From Opitutia bacterium (lineage in GTDB: Bacteria > Verrucomicrobiota > Verrucomicrobiia > Opitutales > Opitutaceae): 64,000 nucleotides of DNA. The notes below the pieces were generated by a model. That model did not search any database. It was not told the origin of the DNA and saw only the letters and a program-made list of their open reading frames with translations. The translations under genes and the position numbers were made by a program. This document shows positions 36,380 to 45,471 of the stretch, one piece after another. The stretch's first letter is position 1, and every line of letters starts with the position of its first letter. Location of the stretch: assembly GCA_947449835.1 (NCBI GenBank), contig CANFSZ010000008.1:1-64000 (forward strand), in the 5' to 3' direction.

Positions 36380-39300
36380 ATGAAAACTGCCTGCCTGACT
36401 CCATGCAATCTGTCCGCCGCCGCCGTGCGTTTCTGCACGCGCTTGAGCGTTTTAGTATGCGCGTTGTTTCTCACTGTAGCCGCAGCCTCTGCGGCTGAAG
36501 CCAGCGGTAGCGGCACGATCACCGGCGCCGTCAGCAACGCCGCCACGCGCAACCAGCTCGCCGGCGCCCTCGTCGCCATCCCCGCGCTCAATCTCTCCGC
36601 GCTCTCCGACAACGCCGGACGTTACACGCTCACCGGCATCCCCGAGGGCACGCAGGAAGTCGTCGTAACCTACATCGGCCTCGATGCTACGCGCCGCCGC
36701 GTGGTCGTGAGCGGCGCGCAAACGATCACCAGCGATTTCGAACTGACCGCCGGTATCTACAAACTCGAATCGTTTAAGGTCACTGGCGAACGCGAGGGCA
36801 ACGCCGCCATGATCACCGAAAAGCGCAACGCCACCAACGTGAAGGACGTCATCGCCATGGATTCCTTCGGCTACCTGCCCAACATGAGCGCGGGCGAAGT
36901 CGTGCAGCGTCTCCCCGGCGTCGCCGGCAGCCCCACCGACGAAGGCCTCGCCTACCGCTTCAACATCCGCGGCATGGACCCCACGCTCAACAACGTCACC
37001 GTCGACGGCGGCTCGCTCACGACCCTCGGCACCAACCGCAGCTTCGAACTTCAGTCCATCACCGGCGCCATGTTCGAAGGACTCGAACTCATCAAAGGCC
37101 AGACGCCCGACAAAGGCGCGGATTCCCTGGGCGGCACCATCAATTTCAAGACGCGCTCTACCTTCAGCATGAAGGAAGACCGCCGCACCACCTACAACGT
37201 GAGCATGCGCTGGGCCCCACCGTTTTTCGAGCAGACTCCGATTCGCTCGCAACACCGCTCGCACCCTATCTTCAATCTCACGCACCAACAGGTTTTCAGC
37301 ATCCTCGGCGGCCACCGCAACCTCGGCACGTCCGTTAATTTGTTCTACTCGGAAAACGCCGTCGGCGGCTTCGAGGCCGTCTTCGACCGCACGTTTATCA
37401 ACGACGGCCCCGCCCCGGTCTTCAATTACCAGACCTGGGACAACACCAACAACCGCAAGCAACAGAGCGTAAACTTTAAGACCGACTTCAAATACTCCGA
37501 GAACACGAAGTTCACCCTCAACGTCACCGAAAACGACAACTTCGAGCGGCTCCGCCGCCGCGTCCGCGTCACCGCCGCCGCCTCGGGCAACAGCAACACC
37601 CAAGTTCCCAGCGCCTCGACCGGTATCGTCCCGGGCGCCTTCACCAACCAGGTCACCGTCGTCAAAGCCATCCCCAGCACCTCCGCCGCGGCCACCAACA
37701 CCAACAACATCGACGTCCAAATGGATGGCCCGCTCAATTACTACGTGCGCATGGGCCGCGCGGACCTCAGCGCCGAACACACCTACGGCAACCTCTTCAT
37801 CGAATACACCGGCGGCATCGCCCGCACCACGCTCAACACCGGCCAAGGCCGCGGCGGCCAACTCAACATGCGCCTCTTCGACCCCAGCGCCCAAGTCCCC
37901 GGCCGCGCCATCTACTTCGGCGGCGCCGGCTGGATCATCGACCAAACTCAAAACGAACTCTACCCGCGCTTCATCCAAAACGGCGGCCCCGATTTCACCA
38001 ACCCCAACAACTACCTGCCCCGCGCCACCGACGGCCTGACCCAAGCCCGCAACGAACAAGACCAGTTGCAGAAACAATTCCGCTTCGACGCGCGCTACAC
38101 GCTGCCCATCGCCGCCCCCACCTCCGTCAAAGCCGGCTTTCACTGGCGCTCCCTCCAGATGGATCAATGGGGCAAAGACCGTCACCGTTGGAGCTACAAA
38201 GCCGCCACCGCCTACGACGCCAGCCAACGCATCGCGCCCGACGCCAGCTACGTCAGCTACGACATGATCAAGACCGGCCGTAAAATCCCCTTCTGGCAGG
38301 CCGAAGGCCTCACCAAAGACGGCCGCCCCGCCGATCCCTCGCTCTGGATCGAAGACATGTATTACAACGAGAGCCAAAAATACGTCGGCACCAACGGCGT
38401 GACCGAATCCATCGGCGCCTACTACGCGATGATTCAAGGCCGCCTCGGCAGTCGCGGCTGGCTCGCCCGCACCGGCTACCTCGCCGGCATCCGCCTCGAA
38501 GACGTCAAAACCCGCAGCTTCGGCTGGGTCCGCGCCCGCGTCGCCACCACCGCCGCCCAACAACTCGCCGATCCCATCGGCTCCGCCACCAAAGATTACG
38601 CCAACAGCGACCGTCTCCTCTACGGCAAGTTCGACCAAAAATTCCCCAGCATCCACGCCTACCACGACATCACCAAGGACCTCAAATTCCGCACCAGCTA
38701 CTCCACCAGCTACGGCCGCGCGCCCCTCGCCAATCTCCTGCCCGGCGAAACCATCGACGAGGTCAACCAACGCCTCACCGTCAACAACCCCGCCCTCAAG
38801 CCCCAACAATCCAAAAACTGGGACCTCACCCTCGAATACTACTTCGAACCCGTGGGCAGCTTGACCGTGGGCTGGTTCCACAAAGACATCCGCGACTTCA
38901 TCGTCACCAACCAAGACGCCCGCATCATCCCCGACGGCCCCAACAACGGCTACGACGGCGAATACGCGGGCTTCACAGAGCGCACCTCCTTCAACGGCGG
39001 CACCGTCACGGTCAACGGCTGGGAATTCGCCTACCAACAACAGTTCACGTTCCTGCCCGGCTTGCTGAAAGGTTTGTCCACCTCGCTCAACTACAGCTGG
39101 ACCGACCAACACGGCCTGCGCGAAGGCACCCGCTATCTCACGCGCCGCGAGATCGCCGGCTTCATCCCGCACGCCGCCAACGCCTCGCTGAATTGGCGCT
39201 ACGGCAAAACCAGCCTGCGCGCGCTCTACAACTTCACGGGTGAAAACATCACCACGTTCAACCCCACCTACCCCGCGCTCAACCAATACCGTTACTCGAT

Positions 39301-39475
39301 GAAGACGTTGAACCTCGGCGCCGGTTATCAATACCAACCCAACCTCGGCTTCACGATCGACGCTTCCAACGTCCTCAACGAACCCCAGCGCTGGTACATC
39401 GGTTCCAAAGACCGCATGCGCCGCACCACGATCAACTTCGTCACCATCACCATCGGCGTAAACGGTCGCTTCTAA
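36380..39475 (+). CDS. TonB-dependent receptor with N-terminal carboxypeptidase-regulatory-like domain
   Basis: GTITGAVSNAATRNQLAGALVAIPALNLSALSDNAGRYTLTGIPEGTQEVVVTYIGLD; plug GEVVQRLPGVAGSPTDEG; C-terminal beta signal ending ...GVNGRF. Confidence 0.93.
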   Translation: MKTACLTPCNLSAAAVRFCTRLSVLVCALFLTVAAASAAEASGSGTITGAVSNAATRNQLAGALVAIPALNLSALSDNAGRYTLTGIPEGTQEVVVTYIGLDATRRRVVVSGAQTITSDFELTAGIYKLESFKVTGEREGNAAMITEKRNATNVKDVIAMDSFGYLPNMSAGEVVQRLPGVAGSPTDEGLAYRFNIRGMDPTLNNVTVDGGSLTTLGTNRSFELQSITGAMFEGLELIKGQTPDKGADSLGGTINFKTRSTFSMKEDRRTTYNVSMRWAPPFFEQTPIRSQHRSHPIFNLTHQQVFSILGGHRNLGTSVNLFYSENAVGGFEAVFDRTFINDGPAPVFNYQTWDNTNNRKQQSVNFKTDFKYSENTKFTLNVTENDNFERLRRRVRVTAAASGNSNTQVPSASTGIVPGAFTNQVTVVKAIPSTSAAATNTNNIDVQMDGPLNYYVRMGRADLSAEHTYGNLFIEYTGGIARTTLNTGQGRGGQLNMRLFDPSAQVPGRAIYFGGAGWIIDQTQNELYPRFIQNGGPDFTNPNNYLPRATDGLTQARNEQDQLQKQFRFDARYTLPIAAPTSVKAGFHWRSLQMDQWGKDRHRWSYKAATAYDASQRIAPDASYVSYDMIKTGRKIPFWQAEGLTKDGRPADPSLWIEDMYYNESQKYVGTNGVTESIGAYYAMIQGRLGSRGWLARTGYLAGIRLEDVKTRSFGWVRARVATTAAQQLADPIGSATKDYANSDRLLYGKFDQKFPSIHAYHDITKDLKFRTSYSTSYGRAPLANLLPGETIDEVNQRLTVNNPALKPQQSKNWDLTLEYYFEPVGSLTVGWFHKDIRDFIVTNQDARIIPDGPNNGYDGEYAGFTERTSFNGGTVTVNGWEFAYQQQFTFLPGLLKGLSTSLNYSWTDQHGLREGTRYLTRREIAGFIPHAANASLNWRYGKTSLRALYNFTGENITTFNPTYPALNQYRYSMKTLNLGAGYQYQPNLGFTIDASNVLNEPQRWYIGSKDRMRRTTINFVTITIGVNGRF

Positions 39476-39525
39476 AAACTCACGCGGCGCGCCCGTCGCA
39501 CGGCGCGCACCGACTCGTTTTAACC

Positions 39526-39558
39526 CGCCCTGCGCTCACCGCGCGGGGCGTTTTTTTT
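39526..39558 (+). terminator. Strong intrinsic terminator for TonB receptor gene, overlapping 3' end of convergent gene
   Basis: CGCCCTGCG-CTCACCG-CGCGGGGCG-TTTTTTTT. Confidence 0.88.
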
Positions 39559-40348
39559 CGAGATACGCCGCCAGCTCTTTGAGGCGATCCGTGTTGATCA
39601 GATCGACGCCGCACGCGTCTAAGATTTCCCACGCCGCCGGCGTATCCGGCGCCGCCCACAACCGCAGCCGCCGCCCCTGCGCGTGCGCCTGCTGCACGCG
39701 GGTTTTAATTTTTTCACGATCCGCCTCTGGAAACGGTCCGTCGCCGCGCCAGCTCGAAAGTTTCGCCCACGTATCACTCACGAGCGGAATCAAACTCGGC
39801 GCACTCAGCGGCGCGTCCAAATCTCCCAAGCGTCCATCCATCGCCGCGTAGCGCAGCGCCGCCTGCTCCATCGCCGCCCGCGCCCGGTTGCCCGAAATAA
39901 TCACCGAAATCGCGCCCGGTTTCACCTCGCCGTTTTCGTAGCGCGTCACCATCTCCGCGTATCCCGCCAACACCCGATGCAACGCCGCGTACGTCGCAGC
40001 TGCCTCCGTCTTCACGTCGATCAACAACGTCACGCCCACGCCATCGCCGTAAACGCTCCCGCCGTTGGCCGCGATCCGCGCGCGCAAAGGCTCGAGGTAA
40101 AGCGCCTCGAGGGTTTTCTCCGGCGACACGGCCTTGCGCTCGTGCGCCACGAGTAATTTTCCATCCACCAAAAACACATCGGCTTCGATGCTCCCGAAGC
40201 GCGCAGCGAGCGCATCAAACAACGGCCGCGAGTGCGCGTAGTCGTTGTGCGCATGCGCACGCGTGAGCGTTCGCGTCTGCGCACCCGCCTGCGCCGCGCC
40301 AACGATCAGCCCAACCAAACTCAGCAAAAATCGTAAAAATAATTTCAT
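39536..40348 (-). CDS. Secreted GDPD/PI-PLC-like phosphodiesterase family protein
   Basis: RAHAHNDYAHSRPLFDALAARFGSIEADVFLVDGKLLVAH, signal peptide. Confidence 0.8.
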   Translation of the reverse strand: MKLFLRFLLSLVGLIVGAAQAGAQTRTLTRAHAHNDYAHSRPLFDALAARFGSIEADVFLVDGKLLVAHERKAVSPEKTLEALYLEPLRARIAANGGSVYGDGVGVTLLIDVKTEAAATYAALHRVLAGYAEMVTRYENGEVKPGAISVIISGNRARAAMEQAALRYAAMDGRLGDLDAPLSAPSLIPLVSDTWAKLSSWRGDGPFPEADREKIKTRVQQAHAQGRRLRLWAAPDTPAAWEILDACGVDLINTDRLKELAAYLEKKRPAR

Positions 40349-40499
40349 GAAAATATCGCGTTGGAAAATCCACGCTAACTCCGCCGCGCCGGCATATCCA
40401 GAGCTCAATCCGATCCGCGAAAAAAAATTTCCTGGCTTCGTCCGCGCGCTCGACTCCCGCGCGCTCAGTCGTCCACGCTTACGGTCACTTCCTTCCACC

Positions 40500-40826
40500 A
40501 TGCCCCTCCCGACCCAGTTCACCAGCGTCACCGTTCACACCAAGGCCAACGTCTATTTCGACGGTAACGTCGTCAGCCACACGGTCCTCTTCGCCGACGG
40601 CGCCAAGAAAACGCTCGGCCTCATCCGCCCTGGTTCGTACCACTTCGGCACCGATGCCGCCGAGCGCATGGAAATCGTCGCCGGCACCTGCACCGTCACG
40701 CTCGATGGCCAGACCGCCGCCCAGACGTACGCGGCTGGCACGTATTTCGACGTCCCCGGCAAGAGCGGCTTCACCATCGCCGTGCCCGCCGGCCTCTGCG
40801 AATACATCTGCTCGTTCCTCCCGTAA
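40500..40826 (+). CDS. ppnP: Pyrimidine/purine nucleoside phosphorylase (DUF1255/YaiE family)
   Basis: FTSVTVHTKANVYFDGNVVSHTVLFADGAKKTLGLIRPGSYHFGTDAAERMEIVAG. Confidence 0.9.
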   Translation: MPLPTQFTSVTVHTKANVYFDGNVVSHTVLFADGAKKTLGLIRPGSYHFGTDAAERMEIVAGTCTVTLDGQTAAQTYAAGTYFDVPGKSGFTIAVPAGLCEYICSFLP

Positions 40827-40937
40827 TCGATTCCATGTGACGCCCCGCGCGCGGCTCCGCGGCGGCGGCGTCACTTAGATTTTATTTCGCCCGAGCCGGA
40901 GCTTGTCGCTGCACGCCCGCTGCGGCAGCTTTGCCGC

Positions 40938-42077
40938 ATGAAACGCCTGCTCGCCGTCCTGTTCGTTTCCTTGCTCGCACTCGCCGCCGCCCGCGCCGCC
41001 GCGCCGCAACTGCCCGACGGACTCTACGCCGAGTTCATCACGCCGCGCGGCACGCTCACCGCGGAGCTGTTTCCCACGCGCGCGCCGCTCATTTGCACCA
41101 ATTTCGTCGGCCTCGCCGAGGGCACGCTCGCCCCGCGCCACGGCCAACCTTTTTACAGCGGCCTCACCTGGTACCGCGTCGTCCCGGGCTTCGTACTGCA
41201 AAGCGGCAACCCCGGCCTAAAAGACACCGACGACGAAGCCCACCCCATTCCGCACCACTTCCCCGACGAGTTCGCCCCAGGCCTCCGCCACGACTCGGCA
41301 GGCGTCCTCTCCATGGCCAACGCCGGACCCGACACCAACTCGTGCGAATTTTTTCTCACCCTCGCGCCCACCCCGCGCCTCGATTTTCTGCACAGCGTTT
41401 TCGGCCGCATCGTCCGTGGGCTAGAGCTGCTCCCGCTCATTCGCGCCGGTGACGCTCTGACGATTAAAATTCTCCGCATCGGCTCGGCCGCCCGCGCCTT
41501 CCGCGCCGACGCCACCGCCTTCGCCGCACTTGCCTGCGCCGCCAAAAAATACACCGCCGCACGCGCGCCCGGCCCCACCGCGGCCTTCGACGACCCACAA
41601 AACCTCCTCCCCACCGAGCCCCCGCGCGCGAAAAATTTTAACTACAAACTCGCCAACGTCGAACGCGCCACCGGCCTCAAAATCCGCGCCCGGCTCTTCG
41701 CCCAATCCCCGCCCGCAGCCGCCGATGCCGCCCCTGGCCAATTCATGCGCGCCCTCGCCCGCCAACTCGGCACCGAGCACGCCGGCGCCACCGTCGCCTA
41801 CTTCGCCGACGAAAAAGACTGGCGCGTCTGGATCGGCGACGCCTCCACCGCAACCTTCCTAGGTCGCCCCGCCACCGCCGCGGATCTCGGAGACGACGGC
41901 GCCTTCCACGCCGCAAAAGACGCCTTTCTCACCGCCGCCCAAGCCGCCGGCGACCAAGCCTACGCCGCCCAAAAAAATTCTGCTCCACCCGCGACGCCGC
42001 CCCCGCCCGCCCAACACCTCAAACTCCAAACCGACGCCCTCCTCGACGCCCTCATCACTCGACTCGAACCCAAATGA
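40938..42077 (+). CDS. Secreted cyclophilin-type peptidyl-prolyl isomerase with ~190-aa C-terminal extension
   Basis: AEFITPRGTLTAELFPTRAPLICTNFVGLAEG...GVLSMANAGPDTNSCEFFLTLAPTPRLDFLHSVFGRIVRG. Confidence 0.88.
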   Translation: MKRLLAVLFVSLLALAAARAAAPQLPDGLYAEFITPRGTLTAELFPTRAPLICTNFVGLAEGTLAPRHGQPFYSGLTWYRVVPGFVLQSGNPGLKDTDDEAHPIPHHFPDEFAPGLRHDSAGVLSMANAGPDTNSCEFFLTLAPTPRLDFLHSVFGRIVRGLELLPLIRAGDALTIKILRIGSAARAFRADATAFAALACAAKKYTAARAPGPTAAFDDPQNLLPTEPPRAKNFNYKLANVERATGLKIRARLFAQSPPAAADAAPGQFMRALARQLGTEHAGATVAYFADEKDWRVWIGDASTATFLGRPATAADLGDDGAFHAAKDAFLTAAQAAGDQAYAAQKNSAPPATPPPPAQHLKLQTDALLDALITRLEPK

Positions 42078-43411
42078 AACTCCTTTCCCTCCACGCCCTC
42101 GCGTTGCTCGTTGCACTCGCTACGCCGCTCCGCGCCGCCGATGGCACCACGCCCGTGGTCGTAGCGCAAAAACTCGCCGCCGATTATCCCTCGCTCCTCG
42201 CCCTCTACTCCGACCTCCACGCCCACCCCGAGCTCTCGCTCATGGAGGAAAAAACCGCCGCCAAACTCGCCGCCGAACTCCGCGCCCTCGGTTTTGAGGT
42301 CACGGAAAAATTTGGCGGTCACGGCATCGTCGGCGTCCTCAAAAACGGGCCAGGCCCCACGCTGCTTGTTCGCACGGATCTCGACGGCCTGCCCGTCCTC
42401 GAAGAAACCGGCGTCCCGTATGCCAGCACCACCCGCGTCACCGATCTCACGGGCAAAGACGTCCCCGTCATGCAGGCCTGCGGTCACGATCTGCATATGA
42501 CGATCTTCACCGGCACCGCTCGCCAACTCGCCGCCCACCGCGACCGTTGGTCGGGCACCGTCCTCTTCGTCGGCCAACCCGCCGAGGAACGCGGCATCGG
42601 CGCCCGCGCCATGCTCAAAGAAGGCCTCTATCAGAAATTCCCCAAGCCCGACTTCGCCCTCGCCGTCCACGACAGCGCGACGCTGCCCGCCGGCACCATC
42701 GGCATCCTCGAGGGTTTCAACTGGGCCAACGTCGACACCGCCGAAATCACCGTGCGCGGCGCCGGCGGCCACGGCGCTTACCCGCACGCCACCAAAGACC
42801 CGATCGTCCTCGCCGCCCGCATCGTCACCACGCTCCAGACGATCGTCAGCCGCGAGACGCGCCCGCTCGATCCCGCCGTCGTCACCGTCGGCTCCATCCA
42901 CGGCGGCACCAAATCCAACATCATCCCCGACGAGGTAAAACTCTCCCTCACGCTCCGCTCGTACTCCGAAACCGTCCGCCGCCACACCATCGACGCCGTG
43001 AAACGCATCTGCCGCGGCGAAGCCATCGCCGCAGGCCTCGCCGAAGACCGGATGCCCATCGTAGAGATTCTCGAAGGCGAATTCACTCCCGCGTCCTACA
43101 ACGACCCCGCGCTCACGCGCCGCGTGCGCAACGTGCTCACGCCGTGGCTCGGCGCCGAACGCGTCGTCGGCATCGATCCCGAAATGGGCGGCGAAGATTT
43201 TGGCCAATTCGGCCGCACCGCCGAAAAAGTGCCGATCTGCATGTTCCGCGTCGGCGCGGTCGATCCCGTGAAATTCGCCGAGAGCCAACGCACGGGGGCG
43301 CCGTTGCCTTCGCTGCATTCGAGCAAGTTCGCGCCGTTGCCCGAACCTGCGATCAAGACCGGCGTCACCGCGCTCACCGCGGCCGCGCTCGATCTGTTGG
43401 CCAAAAAATAA
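42074..43411 (+). CDS. Secreted M20 family amidohydrolase/peptidase
   Basis: DLHAHPELSLMEEKTAAKLAAELRALGFEV, ACGHDLHMTIFTG, GAGGHGAYPH; 4-bp overlap with cyclophilin. Confidence 0.92.
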   Translation: MKLLSLHALALLVALATPLRAADGTTPVVVAQKLAADYPSLLALYSDLHAHPELSLMEEKTAAKLAAELRALGFEVTEKFGGHGIVGVLKNGPGPTLLVRTDLDGLPVLEETGVPYASTTRVTDLTGKDVPVMQACGHDLHMTIFTGTARQLAAHRDRWSGTVLFVGQPAEERGIGARAMLKEGLYQKFPKPDFALAVHDSATLPAGTIGILEGFNWANVDTAEITVRGAGGHGAYPHATKDPIVLAARIVTTLQTIVSRETRPLDPAVVTVGSIHGGTKSNIIPDEVKLSLTLRSYSETVRRHTIDAVKRICRGEAIAAGLAEDRMPIVEILEGEFTPASYNDPALTRRVRNVLTPWLGAERVVGIDPEMGGEDFGQFGRTAEKVPICMFRVGAVDPVKFAESQRTGAPLPSLHSSKFAPLPEPAIKTGVTALTAAALDLLAKK

Positions 43412-43490
43412 TTTCGCCCGCGCCGCCCCGCGCGGCCGCGAGTTTGCCATTTTAAAATTTCTCGGCGTAGTCCGCTCACAAACACTTTTC

Positions 43491-44045
43491 ATGCCCGCCA
43501 AATCTTCTCCGCTCCGCAGTTTCTTTTTTCTCGGCCTGCTGGGCGTCGTGCTCATCACGATCGCCTTCGTCGTACGCTCCGGCTTGCTCGCGCGCAAAAA
43601 TCCCGGCCGCCCGATCAACGCCAACATGCGCGCCGCACTCGCCGCGAGCACCCCGCAATTCAGCACCGAGGACGCGATGCTCCTCGCGCAGACGTACGGC
43701 ACCGCCAAAAAACTCCCATCTGGCCTGCGCTACATCGAGCGCGCTCCAGGCACCGGCAACGCCGGCCCACGCCTCGGCGGCGAAGTCATCGTCCACTACG
43801 ACGGCCGCCTCCTCGACGGCACGCCCTTCGACAGTTCTTACAAACGCGGCGTCCCTTTCAGTTTCCGTCTGGGCCTCGGCACGGTCATCGCGGGCTGGGA
43901 TGAAGCGTTTCTCACCATGCGCAAAGGCGAGAAGCGCACGCTCATCATTCCGTACTGGCTCGCTTACGGCGAAAAAGGGAAACCACCCAAGATCCCGCCG
44001 AAGGCCACGCTCATCTTCGAAGTTGAGCTCCTCGATTTCCGCTGA
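43491..44045 (+). CDS. FKBP-type peptidyl-prolyl isomerase, membrane-anchored
   Basis: GEVIVHYDGRLLDGTPFDSSYKRGVPFSFRLGLGTVIAGWDEAFLTMRKGEKRTLIIPYWLAYGE. Confidence 0.93.
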   Translation: MPAKSSPLRSFFFLGLLGVVLITIAFVVRSGLLARKNPGRPINANMRAALAASTPQFSTEDAMLLAQTYGTAKKLPSGLRYIERAPGTGNAGPRLGGEVIVHYDGRLLDGTPFDSSYKRGVPFSFRLGLGTVIAGWDEAFLTMRKGEKRTLIIPYWLAYGEKGKPPKIPPKATLIFEVELLDFR

Positions 44046-44087
44046 GCGCCGGAGTTAATAGAGCGCGGAGCCACCCGGCGCGTGCGC

Positions 44088-44927
44088 TCACAAACCGACG
44101 AGCGAACCGTTGCGCTTGAGCCAGAGTTCCGCCTCGCGCCACGGCGGGCAGACTTCCTCGACGCGCGCCCAAAAACGCTCGGAGTGGTTCATCTCCCGCA
44201 AGTGCATGAGCTCGTGATAAACGATGTAATCGCGCACGCTGTCCGGCGTCTGCACGAGCCGCCAATTGAGTGAGATCGTCCCGGTCGCTGAGCACGAGCC
44301 CCAGCGCGAACGTTGGTTGCGCACCGTGACTTGTTTCACTTCCACGCCGACCGTCGCTGCGAGTTCCCACGCGCGCGCCGGCAACTCGATCTTCGCCCGC
44401 CGCGCAAATTGCGCCTCGAGCGTCGGCCGCAAATCTCCGTCGAGCCGCGGCACGCGAAACACATCGGCCGCGAGACACACTTGCGGTTTTTCGCCCGTCG
44501 CCGCGACGCGCAATTCCGCTAATTCGCCGCGCCAAAGCACGCGCGCGCCGAGCGGCCAAACTTCCGCGGCACGCGGGCGGTGACGTTGCCGCGCGCGCGC
44601 GCGCTCGAGCCATTCGCCTTGCTGCGCGACGAAGCGCTCCGCCTCGCGCTGCGAACCGCGCGCCGGGATCGTCGCCACCGCGACGCCGTCACGCCGCAGC
44701 GTGAGCCGGTAATTTCGCGCCTTCAGGCTGCGTTCGAAAACAATCTCCGGCTGCTCCGGCGCCGTCTCCGGGAGCGGCACAAATTCACCAGCGGCCGCCA
44801 ATCCTGTCGTCACCCCGACTGCCGCCGGCGGCGCGCGATGGACTCCCGCCGTCGGCGCGAAAAGCCCGAAAAGATCCTGTTGTTGCCCGTGGGTGCTCAC
44901 GTGATGGATCCGAGCAAAACCATTCAC
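44088..44927 (-). CDS. YgjP-like metallopeptidase (M48/SprT-like, DUF45)
   Basis: NQRSRWGSCSATGTISLNWRLVQTPDSVRDYIVYHELMHLREMNHSERFWARVEEVCP. Confidence 0.88.
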   Translation of the reverse strand: MNGFARIHHVSTHGQQQDLFGLFAPTAGVHRAPPAAVGVTTGLAAAGEFVPLPETAPEQPEIVFERSLKARNYRLTLRRDGVAVATIPARGSQREAERFVAQQGEWLERARARQRHRPRAAEVWPLGARVLWRGELAELRVAATGEKPQVCLAADVFRVPRLDGDLRPTLEAQFARRAKIELPARAWELAATVGVEVKQVTVRNQRSRWGSCSATGTISLNWRLVQTPDSVRDYIVYHELMHLREMNHSERFWARVEEVCPPWREAELWLKRNGSLVGL

Positions 44928-44967
44928 CCGCGCGGCGCCAGCGTCTTTGTGGCAAAAAATCCGACGC

Positions 44968-45405
44968 TCATAGCAACTCCAGTTCCCATTTGAGCGGCTG
45001 GCCTTTTTTCACGGTGAGCCACGCGAAGCTCGCCGGCGCTCCGCGATTGGGGCGCGTGATGCAGCCGGGATTCAGCCAACGCACGCCGTGCGCCACCTCA
45101 TCGCGCGGCACGTGGGTGTGCCCGTGCAACACCACGTCCACGCCCGCCGGCGGGTGTTTCGGCGCGATGTGTTGCAGAAAAAATCGCACGCCTTCGCGCT
45201 CCAGCGCCAACTCCAGCGGCCATAGCGCCTCCCACTCGTTGTTGCCCAGCACGATGTGCAAGGGCTTCCCGAGCTGCTTGAATTCCACGAGCGTCTCCGG
45301 CTCGCACACGTCGCCGAGATGCCAGATCTCGTCCGCGTCTTGCAAGCGCGCCGGCAAATCTTCGGGGTATTTGTCGTGGGTGTCTGAGATGACCGCGATG
45401 CGCAT
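44968..45405 (-). CDS. YfcE/MJ0936-type metallophosphoesterase
   Basis: MRIAVISDTHDKYPEDL...HLGDV...VLGNNE...LHGHTHVPRDE. Confidence 0.9.
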   Translation of the reverse strand: MRIAVISDTHDKYPEDLPARLQDADEIWHLGDVCEPETLVEFKQLGKPLHIVLGNNEWEALWPLELALEREGVRFFLQHIAPKHPPAGVDVVLHGHTHVPRDEVAHGVRWLNPGCITRPNRGAPASFAWLTVKKGQPLKWELELL

Positions 45406-45471
45406 GGCGAAAAACACTGAGCCCGCCACGCGCCATTTGACAGCGGATTTTCCACGCCGACGCTTCCGACC

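Noticed and set aside
36452-39337. 961-aa minus-strand ORF antisense to the TonB receptor
   Set aside because: Gly/Ala/Val/Glu/Asp-rich composition typical of the antisense frame of a high-GC gene; the plus-strand TonB receptor is unambiguous.
41960-43708. 582-aa minus-strand ORF antisense to M20 and FKBP genes
   Set aside because: Antisense artefact; no recognisable domain and the real genes are clear.
44046-44081. GCGCCGG...CCGGCGC inverted repeat between convergent FKBP and YgjP-like genes
   Set aside because: 22-nt separation and no T-tracts on either side; too weak to call a bidirectional terminator.
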